A stretch of DNA of 64,000 nucleotides from Codonopsis lanceolata (Eukaryota; Streptophyta; Magnoliopsida; Asterales; Campanulaceae): the NCBI GenBank assembly GCA_013146195.2, contig CM028379.1, positions 91,121,401 through 91,185,400 of the forward strand, in the 5' to 3' direction. Each line of letters begins with the position of its first letter. The stretch's first letter is position 1. Both the position numbers and the translations under genes were made by a program. Positions 23,306-35,411 of the stretch are shown piece after piece. The notes below the pieces were generated by a model, which made no database searches, had not been told where the DNA came from, and was given only the letters and a program-made list of their open reading frames with translations.

Positions 23306-24600
23306 ATAATGTTCTGCATGCTCCGCATATAATTAAAAATCTTATTTCTGTTCGACGTTTCACTATTGATAATAATGTATCTCTTGAATTTGATCCTTTC
23401 GGTTTTTCTGTGAAGGACTTTCAGACGGGAATTTCACTAATGAGATTCAATAGCACCGGGGATCTCTATCCAGTCACAAACAACCTTTCAGTCACATCTC
23501 CATCCGCTTTTGCGACTATCTCTCCCTCTCTATGGCACAGTCGTTTAGGCCATCCGGGCGATACTATTTTGCGTTCACTTCGAAATAACAATTTTATTCA
23601 TTATAGGCCTATTAAACATTCTATTTGTGAACCTTGTGTTTTTGTCAAACAAATTAAATTGCCATTTTCTTCTTCTTCTTCCTGCACTTTCATTCCATTT
23701 GATATTATGCATAGTGATTTATGGACCTCTCCCATTTTAAGTTCGGCCGGGCATAAATATTATCTTTTACTATTGGATGATTATTCTAACTTTGTGTGGA
23801 CTTTTCCCATTGGTCAAAAGTCCCAAGTTTACTCTCTTTTCTCTTCTTTCTCTAAATATATTAACACTCAGTTTGCTTGTCCAATAAAATGTTTCCAATG
23901 CGACAATGGCAAAGAATTTGATAATACTCTGTTTCGCAAATTCTGCTCTCAACATGGCATGCATTTCCGTTTCTCTTGCCTTTACACATTTCAACAAAAT
24001 GGAAAAGCCGAACGTAAATTACGCACCATAAATAACATGGTTTGCACTCTCCTAGCTCAATCCTCTCTCCCACCTTCTTTTTGGCATCATGCCCTAGCCA
24101 TGGCTACTTATCTCTTAAATATTCTTCCCACCAAAGTTCGCAAACACCAATCCCCGACTCAACTTCTCTATAATCGAGCCCCTACATATGACCACTTACG
24201 CGTCTTTGGTTGTTTATGTTATCCCCTACACCCTTCCACCATGATTAATAAACTCCAACCCCGTTCTACTCCTTGTGTATTTTTAGGATACCTGTCTAAT
24301 CATCGTGGGTATAAATGTTTTGACCTCTCGAGTAATAAAATCATAATTTATCATCATGTTTTATTTGATGAAACTCAATTTCCCTTTGCTAAACTTCATA
24401 CACCTCCTCCCACTTCATATGATTTTCTCTCTAGTGGTCTCCACCCCTATTTCCTCCCCACTACTCCTCACCATTCTACCCCAAGCCCACAGCCAGCCCC
24501 TTCCAGCCCAATGAGGCCTGCCTCTCCCTCCCTCTCCTCTCAGCCCACACTTTCTCCCTTTGGTTTGGTGCCAACCTTGCCCAGTCTCCAGAGCCTTCTT
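23286..24600 (+). pseudogene. Copia integrase
   Basis: Integrase inserts the cDNA. It starts with the GAG-pre-integrase zinc site WHSRLGHPG and CEPCVFVKQ (HHCC), then the DDE core: IMHSDLWTSP (Asp), CDNGKEFDN (Asp) and QNGKAERKLR (Glu), all three catalytic residues present. After it come HHALAMATYLLNILPT and FGCLCYPLHP, the usual Copia C-terminal region, then a Pro/Ser-rich linker. This part reads open for over 400 residues from 23410 (the frame begins just after the C run). Around 24600 the frame shifts into that of the reverse transcriptase. Confidence 0.93.
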
Positions 24601-26353
24601 CTGGCCCAAGTTCTTGCCATCTCCTTCCCTTACCTCCCCTCCTACAACACAATCAGCCACTCCTACAAACTCTCCAGCCCCTCCTTCCCCAACCCCAAAT
24701 ACTGCTCCTATTCCAGTTCGCACCATCGAAACTCGTGGCATGCATGGCATGTTTAAACCCAAAGTTCACTATAATTTGACTGTTTCTCTCCCACCATCTC
24801 CTATTCCTAAAAATCCGGTCTCCGCCTTGTCCGATCCCAATTGGGGTGCCGCAATGCGTGATAAATATGATGCTCTTATTAAAAATAACACGTGGGAGTT
24901 AGTTCCTCGTCTGTTTAATGTTAATATTATTCGTTCTATGTGGGTATTTCGTCACAAATTTAATTCTGATGGTTCTTTTGAGCGACACAAAGCTCGTCTT
25001 GTTGGTGATGGCAGGTCCCAGCAAGTTGGTATCGATTGTGATGAAACCTTCAGTCCAGTGGTCAAACCGGCTACCATTCGTACCGTGCTAAGCATCGCCT
25101 TATCAAAATCCTGGTCTATTCATCAACTCGACGTAAAAAATGCTTTCTTACACGGCCATCTTCAGGAAAAAGTCTTTATGCATCAACCGTTAGGTTTTCG
25201 GGACCCGGTTCATCTAGATTATGTCTGCCTCTTAAAGAAATCTGTTCATGGTCTGAAGCAGGCTCCTCGTGCTTGGTATCACCGGTTCGCAAAATTTGTT
25301 GCTACTATTGGTTTTTCACATAGCAAGTCAGACCACTCACTATTTATTTATCGTAATGGCCACGATATTGCTTATATACTGCTTTACGTCGATGATATAA
25401 TTCTTACTGCTTCTTCTAATGATCTTCGTCAGACTATCATCTCTCTTCTTGCTTCAAAATTTGCTATGAAGGATTTGGGCACCTTACATTATTTTCTTGG
25501 AATCAGCGTCAAACATTTTGTGGGAGGCTTATTTCTCAGTCAACAAAAGTATGCCGAGTCTATTCTTACACGTGCCGGCATGACTTCCTGCAACCCTTCA
25601 CACACACCCATCGACACTAAATCCAAGCTTAGTACCTCCTCGGGCTCGTCTTACGCCGACCCCACTCTTTATCGCAGTCTAGCTGGAGCACTGGAATATC
25701 TCACATTCACGCATCCTGATATCTCCTATGCTGTGCAACAAATCTGCCTCCATATGCATGCTCCAAAAGATGTTCACATGTCTGCTCTCAAGCGTATCCT
25801 ACGCTACATCAAAGGCACTTTACATTTAGGTTTGCACCTCTATCAGTCCTCTCTCTCCACACTTACCTCCTACACCGATGCAGATTGGGGTGGCTGTCCT
25901 GACACTCGACGCTCCACGTTTGGATATTGCGTCTTTCTTGGGAACAATTTATTATCTTGGTCCTCCAAACGCCAGTCGACTCTTTCTCGTTCTAGTGCCG
26001 AAGCCGAATATCGTGGGGTTGCAAATGTGGTCTCCGAATCTTGCTGGCTTCGTAATCTTCTCTTAGAACTTCATTGCCCAATCTCCAAGGCTACGATAGT
26101 CTACTGTGACAATGTCAGGGCTATCTATCTTTCCGACAATCCTGTTTAGCATCAACGCACCAAGCATATCGAAATGGATATTCACTTTGTTCGAGAAAAA
26201 GTTGCTCGTGGTCTCGTGCACGTCCTTCATGTTCCTTCCCGATATCAAATTGCAGACATTTTTACTAAAGGACTTCAATAAATTATGTTCGATGACTTCC
26301 GATCCAGTCTCAACGTTCTCAATCCTCCCGTTTCGACTGCGGGGGAATGTTAG
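24600..26353 (+). pseudogene. Copia reverse transcriptase and RNase H, late stops
   Basis: Reads open to 26149. The reverse transcriptase copies the RNA to DNA: NNTWELVPR, then FSPVVKPATIRTVLSIA, KNAFLHGHLQEKVFMHQP and the active site LLYVDDIILT (near 25383). RNase H has TDADWGG, SSAEAEYR and CDN, its acidic residues. A TAG at 26147-26149 stands where these proteins have Gln (NPV-x-HQRTKHIE). The frame continues with FTKGLQ, a TAA at 26279, and FDDFRSSLNV up to a TAG in the first bases of the 3' LTR. That overlap with the LTR is normal for the group. Confidence 0.93.
26338..26347 (+). other. Copia polypurine tract
   Basis: GCGGGGGAA directly before the 3' LTR is the primer site for plus-strand DNA synthesis. 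Confidence 0.85.
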
Positions 26354-26515
26354 CTTATTGTATTTATCAATTATTCTGTATATCTTTGATTTATTTAGAT
26401 CCCTAGTTTATAGCCTAAATTCTAGGTAGGTTAACTTGATTCCCAAGATTGTAACCCATGTATAAATATACTTCCTAAAGGCAATACAACACTCACGGAT
26501 TGAAGTAATCTTTCA
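26348..26515 (+). repeat. Copia 3' LTR
   Basis: Same 168 bases as the 5' LTR, followed by the target duplication AATAG. Confidence 0.95.
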
Positions 26516-26750
26516 AATAGAAACACAATCATAATCTTGTGGGGCTTATTGAACATGTCTTATCTTTCTCATGAAATTAACAAAATTTCTTGTTTATACT
26601 AAAAATAAGATGTAAAAATATAAGAAAATTTCTCATATAATTAATGATGTTTCTTATTTATAATGAAAATAAAAAGTAAAAATATTAGTAGGTTATATAT
26701 ATTTAGATGGTATTTTCTCGAGATTAGTCAGGATATACTCATCCTAAAAC

Positions 26751-27340
26751 TAGGGGTGTAAATTGGAACCACGGAACCGAACCGAACCGAATCAAACTAA
26801 ACCTGTCGATTTAGTTTGGTTTTACTCGAATACGGTTCGGTTCGGTTAACAGTTTTTGGTATCGAACCAAACCAAACCGATCCAACCTATATATTTTTAT
26901 TTATTTATTATATTATTGTATATTATACATCATTTCTTAACTATTCAAAACTTTTAGATCTTCTTGTTAGTCATTATATATATATATATATAGACACACA
27001 CACACATGTACTAAACCAAACAAAATCTTGATTATTGGAGGATTATTATGTCTTTCATTGTTTGTGTTTATTTTGGTACTTGTATGTAATCTTTATGATA
27101 ATTTTATTTTACTAGGTTATTATCTAAATTTGATGTTAATTCCAGATTAAATCTTATTTTTATTCTTATTCTTAAAGATAGTTAAGTTAATTAAAAGCAA
27201 TTTACATAAACCACAAAACCGAACAATACCAAACCGAACCGAGTGGTTCGGTTCGGTTTGAACTTTTTGGAACCAATAGGAGGTGATTCGGATCGTGGTT
27301 TTGTCCTAAACCAAAACAAACCGAACCACTTACACCCCTA
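26751..27340. mobile_element. hAT-type MITE, 590 bp, perfect 8-bp target duplication
   Basis: Termini TAGGGGTGTAA and TTACACCCCTA form an exact inverted repeat, flanked by CCTAAAAC on both sides (26743-26750 and 27341-27348). Inside are AACCGAACCG clusters at both ends, a TA/CA microsatellite (26965-27006), and a middle shared with 12558-13101. There is no coding capacity, so a related hAT transposase must have moved it. Confidence 0.92.
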
Positions 27341-27534
27341 CCTAAAACTCATAATAATCCATGGTAATTTTGATGAATGTTGACAGCCGAGAATCAAAGA
27401 AATAAAAATTTAATATTTGTTGCCCCTAGGTATTAAAGAATGAAAAATTAAAAAATATAAATTTAATATTTATACTAGGGTTAGGTTAATATTAATTTAT
27501 TAATATATATAGATAATTATATTATACTCCATCC

Positions 27535-27701
27535 ATTTCGGGCAAAGAGACCCCGTTTGAAAGTCAATTTTTTTGAAAGAAAATGACACTTTTAGTAGTT
27601 CATTAGAAATAAAATGACATTTTTATATCTTAAAAGTGGACTCTTTAAATGAAATAACTCAGAATGGAATAGTGGACTCTTTGCCCAGAACGGAGGGAGT
27701 A
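27535..27701. mobile_element. Stowaway MITE
   Basis: TACTCCATCCATTTCGGGCA at the left and CAGAACGGAGGGAGTA at the right form the terminal inverted repeat within a TA duplication. It shares CCCGTTTGAAAGTCAATTTTT with the reversed copy at 11711-11887. Confidence 0.85.
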
Positions 27702-28084
27702 TATAATAAAGTTATTGGTTTGGTCTGATTTCAAGAATCGATTTATAAGTATCAAAATCGAGACCAAATCAATTATCCGATTATACATAAATTTAGAACA
27801 AGAACCAATAGTAATAAATTTGTCCGGTTAGATTTTGGAAAAAAAATTGCTCACCCCTAGTTGTTTCCACCACCCCTTTGCATTCCATTATTCCCCTTTG
27901 AGTTGATGATGGGAGGTTTATCGTTGGGTGATAATCGGGCCGGTCCCATGGGATGATAATATAACATCTCCAATCCATTTTCTTTTTATTCAACTGCTAA
28001 ACTACATTTTTGGGGTAAAATATCGAAGATACCCTTAATGAATAAAAAACATGCGTACAAAGCCTCTACCTAAATCTGGGGATC

Positions 28085-28300
28085 ACAATAAAAAAATTGG
28101 GCCTCGCTAAATTTTTTGGATATCGCAATGCAAAAGTCACTGCCCAAATTTGGGCATTGCAAGGAAATACATTGGGCATCGCAATACAAAAGTCACTGCC
28201 CAAATTTGGCCATCGCAAAGAAAAACATTGGGCCTCGCTCAAAAATTTGGGAATCGCAATACAAAAGCCACTGCCCAAATTCGCCATGCCAGATTTTGCA
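28085..28300. repeat. Short tandem repeat, TTGGGCATCGCAATnCAAAAG
   Basis: About three units of 60-85 bases, each with TTGGGCnTCGC, ATCGCAATACAAAAGTCACT and GCCCAAATTTGG. The units have short inverted pieces (GCCCAAAT/ATTTGGGC). The overlapping ORFs are repeat translations. Just left (27964) CATCTCCAATCCA resembles a PIF/Tourist terminus, so the array may be part of such an element. Confidence 0.7.
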
Positions 28301-30449
28301 TTGCAATGATGGTATTTTTCTCTTGTCAGTTATCTTGAAAAATGATTTGATTCATGCCAACTTTAGGTTTGAGTTCGACTGGCTCTTGTTTATTTTCTTA
28401 CTTAACTCTGTTTTTATTCCACATTCTCTAGAACATTTGAAAAGCAATAAAGAATCAGTCTCCACACACACACACCATTTCTTACTTGCTTGAGCACCAG
28501 AATGTATGTAAAAAAAAAAGAAAGAAAGAAACATATACATCTAATTAATCTGCACCTAAAGCCTTGCTGAAACTATTCGAATAACTAAACGTAGGCCTAT
28601 CGAAAATCATAGGTGCCTCTACATCTCTTTGGAGCATTTTGAGCGCATCCAAAATGGTATGACACCCACATCGGAGGCAACGACACCCACATCATAGGCA
28701 ACGATGCCCACATCGGAAACAGGTCTGGAAACTATGCATCATAGGGCTATGCGTATTGATAAGAGCCATTGTTGTAGTGTGAGAGTGTTAGAATTTTGCG
28801 AACACACTCGACATTTTGTTTGACTCCAAAGTTTAAGCAGAACAGAGCAAGTGAATATTTACTCAAGGAAAAGGTATGTTAAAACACCCATCAAATCTTT
28901 TTTCCCTTGAATTTTTCATTCAATTAGGCTTTTCCCTATTTGAATTCGAAATGATTTTTACTAGTTTCGAGTGAAGTCTAAGGAATAAAGATGGGGTCTG
29001 TGTTTGTGTTTGTGTGTGTCAAATTAGAAGCTCGAGAGAGTGGGTTATGTTTATTAACTTGTTAAAATCAAGAATAGTTTGAGAATTTCCATGCTTGTTC
29101 GATGCTCTCCTTAGTCAATGGAAAGCTGTAAGCTCTGATGGAAACGGAGGACAAAAATCGAAGAAGGAGAAGTCAAAGCAGATAAAGCACTGGATGAGGC
29201 TCAGCCGGATCTGAAGAAGAAGACGGGCAATATTGGAAAAAAATAAAATAAAAGTGGACTTATTCGGTTGAAAAAAGACGGTAGTGGAGCGGTTACAATT
29301 TCAGGAAAGGGGATCGGCCTGCAATTATTCATTTATCATTTGATTGATGACCCTTAGTGGCTAATTAATTTGGATTCATATCGAGTCATTCCTTCATGGG
29401 CACCCAATAGGCCCAAATACCAACCTCGAGACCAATTAGTGCTTTTAGAAAAAAAAGCTAATAGGACCATTTGTCCCTTGACTATGGTTGTCTCCGCCAT
29501 TAGCCCCTCAACATTTTTTTTACCAATTTGGTCCTATAACTTTTAAATTTTCGTGTGGTCATTCCTTTTGATGGATGCTGTTAGTGAAATGTCGTATAAC
29601 TATCACGAGACGAAGTGGCAGTTCCACCTCATCGGGCAGCCCTTTCCTCCTTCGTGTGGCAACATGAGGCACCTATCAGAACACTCCACGGGGCGGCTCC
29701 ACCTCTATCGACAGTCCTTTTCTCATGCAGCCTTTGGGCGGAGTGTCACACTACGCCACAGTTCATGGCTTCACGCGCGAGAGTTCTCAAAGATCGGCTA
29801 GCTGTCTTTGCTCTGATACCAACTATCAACAAACATGTTTCAATAACAAGAGTATGAGTCAAGCATGGATGTTTAAGAGATGTGATCAACTGAAACAAAA
29901 TCAGTACTACATAGTGTGCCTCGCACGTATGTTTGGGTTAGGGCTAAAGTGCAACTTCTCAAACATAAACTATATCCCAATTTGCAGCTGAGCACCTAAG
30001 CTTTGGAAAAAGACCACAAGGCCTTCTTCCCCAAATCAATTCCTACTTCATAAAATCAAAATACGTACCTAGAACAATTTATTTAACCCAACTTATGAGT
30101 GGTTAGGGAGGTGATGAAGGATGTGGTTAGAGAGAGATAACCGATAAGTGTGTATGCGTGGGTGGGCGTATTGTGATTGTCTTTTGTAAAACAACATAAT
30201 AAAAGAGAAGTGGGTGTGTGATTGATAAAGAAAGAAGAAAAAAAAAAGGAAAAAGGGGATAAGGGAGGTAGAGCAGTAAAAATATATTAGGTTTGGTTCG
30301 GAGGTGGAGGCCAAAGGGTATGGGTCCTTCTTCTGTTTCATTGGTGGGCAAAAAGAGAGACGAGGGACCAGGAGAAAGATGAAGATGGCAGGAGGTGGAC
30401 AAAGAAAACAAGATAAATAAAGGACAACAAAAAGAAAACAAAATAAAAA
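28301..30449. other. Spacer with scattered repeat traces
   Basis: No gene is recognised. At 29810-29825 GCTCTGATACCAAC is the reverse complement of an initiator-tRNA primer site, which hints at an old minus-strand LTR element whose LTR should start just right of it, but no LTR border is visible. The stretch 29445-29560 looks like a dispersed plant repeat (GGACCATTTGTCCCTTGAC, ACCAATTTGGTCCTATAAC). Minus-strand ORFs at 30093-30527 are low-complexity shadows. Confidence 0.35.
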
Positions 30450-31117
30450 TGTGGAGACCCGACCCGGACTCCAATATGAAATCTCGAGTCGAATCACCCA
30501 AATATACAAGTAAACAAGTATGCACAATTAGGGAATATAAAATTCACATGACACAACAATGCATACGACTAACAAACTCAACTACACAAGGCCGAAAACA
30601 AAACAATTTAATAAGTTTTCAGCGACGTTACAGCTGGAACCCAACAACTACTCTACAACTACAACACATGAGCACAACACCTCCACGTCCATAAACATGC
30701 CGGAGACAACAAAAGTAAATAATAGCTAATATGATGCCCATAGGAAATAAACTACGGTGAACCATAATATAAACAAGGCTTGACATATAAGTCGACACTC
30801 AAAAGAATACAACTAGCAGTGGAAGTTAATAAGTAGTACAACATCACAGTTACACATTCCCAAGTCAAGTTTACATAACTTGCTTTTCCAACGACCTTGC
30901 CAAAATAAAAGACCATCTATACATAGTCTCAAAAGAACAACCTCCAAGCGATCCTGCTAACTAGCTCGGACACAACGATCTCAATGCGAACCTTTGGCTT
31001 GACTCTGATGTAAGGAAAACAAATTAAACGAGGTAAGTCATAAAGACTGAGTAAGTTACTAAAATGCAACTACATGTCATGGCATAATGCTCGATAGTAA
31101 ATAGATAAAGATATCAT
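30450..31117. repeat. LTR-like sequence, left part
   Basis: Starts TGTGGAGACCCGACCCGG and runs up to the insertion at 31118; the sequence appears to resume at 32739. It is non-coding with even composition, as in long plant LTRs. I have no second copy in the window to prove it. Confidence 0.3.
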
Positions 31118-32738
31118 TGATAAGTTTGGAATTTTCCTATTATTTTTCAAATTTTTATTGATTATTTTGAGCTTTGGGTAATAATTAATTGTATTTGAGA
31201 ACCTATTTTTATGTATTTTTTTCTTCATGTAGGTATCTCAAAAATATTTGAGGTTTTACGACTCAATGTATACAAATCACGGGAAAAAGTGAAGAAAAAT
31301 TAAAGTTGTTCAAAGTTTGGACTGATTTAGGACCAAATTGTGAAGTCTGGAGGGAGAGGGTCTTCAGTAGCCACATTATGGTAGGTAGGGGCACCGAAGT
31401 AACATCCAAAATACCAAGGGAAGCCAGCGCTAATTCTCCAAACTTTTTCATCTATGCATTGTTGGTTGCTCCCATCGTCCACGTCACCCAGCCGCCCAGA
31501 GCTCGATCAGCTCGCGTCCTCCTTGGTGGATCCAAACAGTCTGGCCTAAACCCATCTCCACCTACCCGCTTCTTAGCCCACCTCCAGTCACATGCTGACC
31601 CAGATTAATCCATGAATAGTCCGCGAATTTCTCCACCTGGGCTACCCCTTCCAACCGTGCCCCATTGCCATTTTTCCTCCCATTTTTGCCCCCATTTTTG
31701 CATTCCTTCCCAATTTTCCCCATAGTTGCTCCCATTCTCTTGCCCTTCTCCATTATACTCCCAGCCAACCCTAATTAAAAAATAATAATAATAAGACGCC
31801 CATTTTTAGGGCAACAGCCTTAAAGTTCTCCCAAAATTTTCTCCCCCTTTCCACCTATATTAAAATACATCTATTTTGAAGGATTGAAGCATCAAATCAA
31901 GTGTCAAGGGAGCAAGATTAAGTGAAGTCAACCAAGAATTGCAACTTTAATTGGTTTAATTCTTCCACTTAGTTATTTATTTTATTGTTGTAATTTTTGG
32001 GGAAACTTTGCACGTATTTTGATATCTTGATGATGAGCTAAATATATTTTTGGATTGTGATTATTATCTGTGTTGAATGTGATGTTTTAATTTAATTTCT
32101 CTCTATATGAAGTATTACTCATATTTTTTGTCATTATCATTGTGTGTTTAATGCTTTTAATGAAGTCATGAATCATTAAATGAACCATAGAATGATAGGA
32201 TACGAAACAAAAATCATTCCTATTATTTTGAAAATCGTGATAATTGTTTACGTCTCTGAAGCACACTGATTGTCGAAGGTCGTAGATAGTGATTGGTGCA
32301 CGCTTGATCTATCGCACGACTATTTTCTCCCATATGTTATGTTTGCGATGAGATGAGCTCATAGCTAGGATGAGTGATAACTAGGTTTGCTATACGTAAC
32401 AAAAGCCCGTAACAAATATTAGTGTGCGCCCGACTACAAAAAATTTGAGTTAAGAATAATATAGAGAGTTAGATTAAACATTGGCTAGACTAGAAATATC
32501 ACAATCCTACTTTTTAACTTTGATTTGATGTTGCCGTCGTTTCATCATTGCATTAGTTTAGTTTAGTTTATTTTTAGTTTAAATCTAATTTCCGTTAGCT
32601 TAGATAAAATTAGGTGTGCCCAATTTTAGTACTTAAGATTTATTTCTAGCTCTATCCTCGTGGGATCTATTCGTACTTACGAACTTTATTACTTGATACG
32701 ACCGGGTAATCTTGCTCGTGTTGCGTTTTTGCCTATCA
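31118..32738. mobile_element. Probable solo LTR, 1621 bp
   Basis: The ends TGATA and TATCA form the short inverted repeat typical of LTRs. The flanks ATCAT (31113-31117) and ATAAT (32739-32743) agree at 4 of 5 positions. There are no coding domains inside and no second copy nearby, so this would be the product of LTR-LTR recombination. The inner text (GTTGTAATTTTTGGGGAAAC, ATGAGCTAAAT) looks like a dispersed plant repeat. Confidence 0.5.
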
Positions 32739-33400
32739 ATAATCATAGTATATCATTCATCTCAGTATAGGCACATAATTCTCATGCTTCACTTAGCACC
32801 TTGTTGTCATATAAGTGCGAGTAATAAACCACATAAGTAGGATATGTTATAGAACCGGTGCCGCTACGTAGTTCCTGCAATATAATGTGTTAGCCTAATA
32901 TCGTGACTATGATGCTCCTGGCGATGCATCAATATGCCGAGATACCGCTCTCGGCTAATAGCAAACCAATGGCGCACGTATTGCTATGGCAAAGGGGCTA
33001 CGTCCCCACTGTGGCCCATGGTGGATGCATGTGTACGGTCTCCATTACGGTGATCCATAGAGAACACGAATCTTACGATTCGTGTAGCCAATGTATCGTC
33101 TCACCAATGATTCAAATCAAATCAAACAATGCTAACTGGACACAATGTGATGCACAAGTAGATATTTACTCATCATAAACAAATAAGGATCGAGTCCGAT
33201 AAGAGTGAACTTGTCCGACCAAGTAGGTTATTAACTCTACTAATAATCATGTTTAAGCATATATTTTCTCATAACCAAATAATCACAAGTGACATCAATA
33301 TACATTCAAATATACCAAATTCGATAGTTAGAAATCTTAACCAAACGTGGTCTAAACCTCGTAGAAATTTAATATGATGTTCAAACCTTCCCTAGAGTCA
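32739..33400. repeat. LTR-like sequence, right part
   Basis: Continuation of 30450-31117 after the insertion. GATACCGCTCTCGGCTAATA, then GGGGCTACGTCCCC and CCCATGGTGG, are short palindromic pieces at 32940-33025. The right border may be at about 33400 (AGAGTCA). Confidence 0.3.
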
Positions 33401-33404
33401 ACTA

Positions 33405-33598
33405 TAGGGATATGCATGAGTTTCTTGGAACCGGACTGAACCAATTAAAACTGGACCGGACCAATACTTTTGGTTTGGTCCTGGATCTATTTTTTTTTTT
33501 ACATAATCAGACATTTGAGTTGATCCCGGTTCCAGAACCAAAAACCAGGAGAATCGGACCAAACCGACCCAATATATTGTTTATTAATTTATTATATA

Positions 33599-33630
<32 letters not shown>

Positions 33631-34011
33631 TAATTCTAATTTCCTAAGTCTTATAACTAGTAACCCTAAATCCTCAAATACAAAAGCCTATTTGCGTTTT
33701 TTTTGTTGTCAGACTCAAACTCAAGCGAAAAAGAGAGAGACTGAGTGATTTCTTCGTCGATTCTTCGTCCCTTCACAATTGAAACCCTATTGCTACAGCT
33801 ACAGTGAAAGAGGCAGGCAACAAGATTCTTCGTCTTTGGCGACTTCAAGGTTGAGCTTGAGCAGGTAGTGGCAGGCTTTGACTTCCTTTGAAGGTTAGCT
33901 TCTCTCTCTCTCTATCACTCTCTCCCTCACTTTCTCTGACTCTCTCTCTCACTCTTAAGTCTCAATCTCACATGGATCTCTCAGTTTTTCTCCAAACAGA
34001 TCTGGCCAAGG
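33405..34011. mobile_element. Left end of a larger hAT-type element, cut by LTR A
   Basis: Begins TAGGGATATGCATG, with clusters of GGACCGGACC and CCAAACCGACCC and a (TA)n(CA)n run (33600-33630), like the MITEs above. It then continues with a CT-rich, 5'-UTR-like stretch (33700-33960). No transposase frame is visible before LTR A starts at 34012, so the rest is displaced or lost. Confidence 0.4.
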
Positions 34012-35073
34012 TGTAGACACCCCAATTTCATACCCCTGTTGATAACACTCTATAAAATATTAAAACCTGTCAAAAAGGACTAACAGATGTTAAGTTACAG
34101 GATTCAAAGTGCAAAAGGACGGAAGAAATGACAAAGAGTCAATATCAGGGGGTTAAGTGCCAAAAATGAAACAAAAAAGGAAATGGGAGCAGCCTATGAC
34201 ACATTTGGGCGTTGCACCCAAATGTGTTATAGAGTGCACCCCATTTCATTCATTTCACTGGTGCATTTTGCTTTTGGTACAACTCCTCAAACGCAAGGTA
34301 CAACACGTTAATGCACAGAGATAAATATCAGTGATTCCTTCGCTGTTAAGGAATGTTTCTTCCCAGCCTATAAATAGAGGCCCAGTGCATTAAGAAAAAA
34401 AAAGAGAATTTTACTGACTGAAAATTTTACGAGAGCAGTACGCTAATATTTTCCATATCAAACCCCGAAGCTCCGTTAGGCTGCCGAAATCGCCCCTAAA
34501 CACTTAAACTCTCCGGCCAAAGTGAAACCTAGTTACCCTATTAGGTTTCTGCCCTATTTCACTGGTTCCAAAACAAAAAAACAAGCAGTTGCTCTACCCG
34601 ATTCCAGACGATAAATCAAGCAAAAGTAAGCAGCTGCTCTGCCCGATTCCAGACTCGACATCAGCAAAAAACAAGTAAAAGCAAGCAGTTGTGCCGCCTG
34701 GATCCCGAGGTGAAAAGCAACTAAAAGAAGCAGTCACGCTGCCCGTATTCCGACAACAAAACGCAACAACAACAACAAAGAAAAAGAATCCCTCTCCTTG
34801 AAGGACAGAGTGAGCGCACCTAAAAGCCTACCAAAAGAGAAGTTGGTCCGGGATAAAACCTATACGCTTCAACAGGTAGGTACCCTGAAGTTATTTATTT
34901 TCTTTAATTAAAATAGTGTTATTTAGATAGTAATATATCACGAAATAAGTCGTTATAATGGTAAAATTTCTGGTATAAATAGCACTAGAATAAGTTGTTA
35001 TTATAGCCTAAATCTAATAGGCATTATCTGCAACTCTAAAATGAGGATGCTATAATTTTCTTTATTTCTATTG

Positions 35074-35115
<42 letters not shown>

Positions 35116-35410
35116 CTGTTTTATTTAAGTTGTTAAATTTGTAAAAGGAGTATATTTAGCCAAAAATCTATTTAGAGACCGAAAGGGCGAGTTTGGTGTC
35201 TAATCCCTTCCCAACTCGTAACTTAGCATCCGAACCCATATAATCTGGTATATTTTGTTTTTCTTTGTTTATCCTTAAAATAAAGATGGAGACTATGTTA
35301 TACATATTTTGAGTCCACAATTGAGGTCGGACATATTTCACGCGTTTCAAAGTTTTGAAACCACCCCGCTTTTTAGTAGTGGGGAAAGGGTAAAAAACAG
35401 GGCACTCATA
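34012..35410 (+). repeat. Tat/Ogre-type LTR A (5' LTR, 1.4 kb)
   Basis: Starts TGTAGACACCCCAATTTC, the same start as LTR B (38354) and LTR C (53823). A TATA box with GAGGCC follows at 34369-34380 and drives the element's RNA. In the transcribed part AAGCAGTTGCTCTGCCCGA recurs about four times (34580-34740). An (AT)n run stands at 35076-35114. The end is CATA instead of CACA. It lacks the tandem hairpin block found in U5 of LTRs B and C and is therefore about 380 bases shorter. Confidence 0.8.
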
Positions 35411-35411
35411 G

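Larger units (their letters stand above)
21735..26515 (+). mobile_element. Complete Copia LTR retrotransposon (Ale-like, 4781 bp)
   Basis: Two LTRs of 168 bases (21735-21902 and 26348-26515) look identical by eye and end in TG...CA. The element has the target duplication AATAG on both sides (21730-21734 and 26516-26520), a primer binding site and a purine tract at the right places. The order gag, protease, integrase, reverse transcriptase, RNase H on + defines Copia. The short LTR and small size fit the Ale/Retrofit group, which I infer without a phylogeny. The reading frame is broken in many places although the LTRs are identical. Confidence 0.95.
21523..27859. mobile_element. hAT-type non-autonomous element, hit by three later insertions
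   Basis: The left end TAGGGGTGATCATG and right end TTGCTCACCCCTA are inverted repeats. They are flanked by GTTGTTTT (21515-21522) and GTTGTTTC (27860-27867), an 8-bp target duplication with one mismatch. Once the Copia element, the second hAT MITE and the Stowaway MITE are removed, about 780 bases remain with GGTTTGGTCTG/GACCAAATC motifs typical of these MITEs. It is the oldest layer of this nest. Confidence 0.7.

Noticed and set aside
24415..24762. Minus-strand Gly-rich ORF in Copia
   Set aside because: Shadow of the Pro/Ser-rich linker of the polyprotein.
29810..29825. Reverse-complement primer site GCTCTGATACCAAC as proof of an LTR element
   Set aside because: No LTR border, no second LTR and no pol around it, so only a trace is recorded.
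30093..30527. Minus-strand ORFs of 132-144 residues rich in Phe, Leu, Ser, Pro
   Set aside because: Low-complexity translation of purine-rich DNA; overlapping frames show the same bias and no motif.
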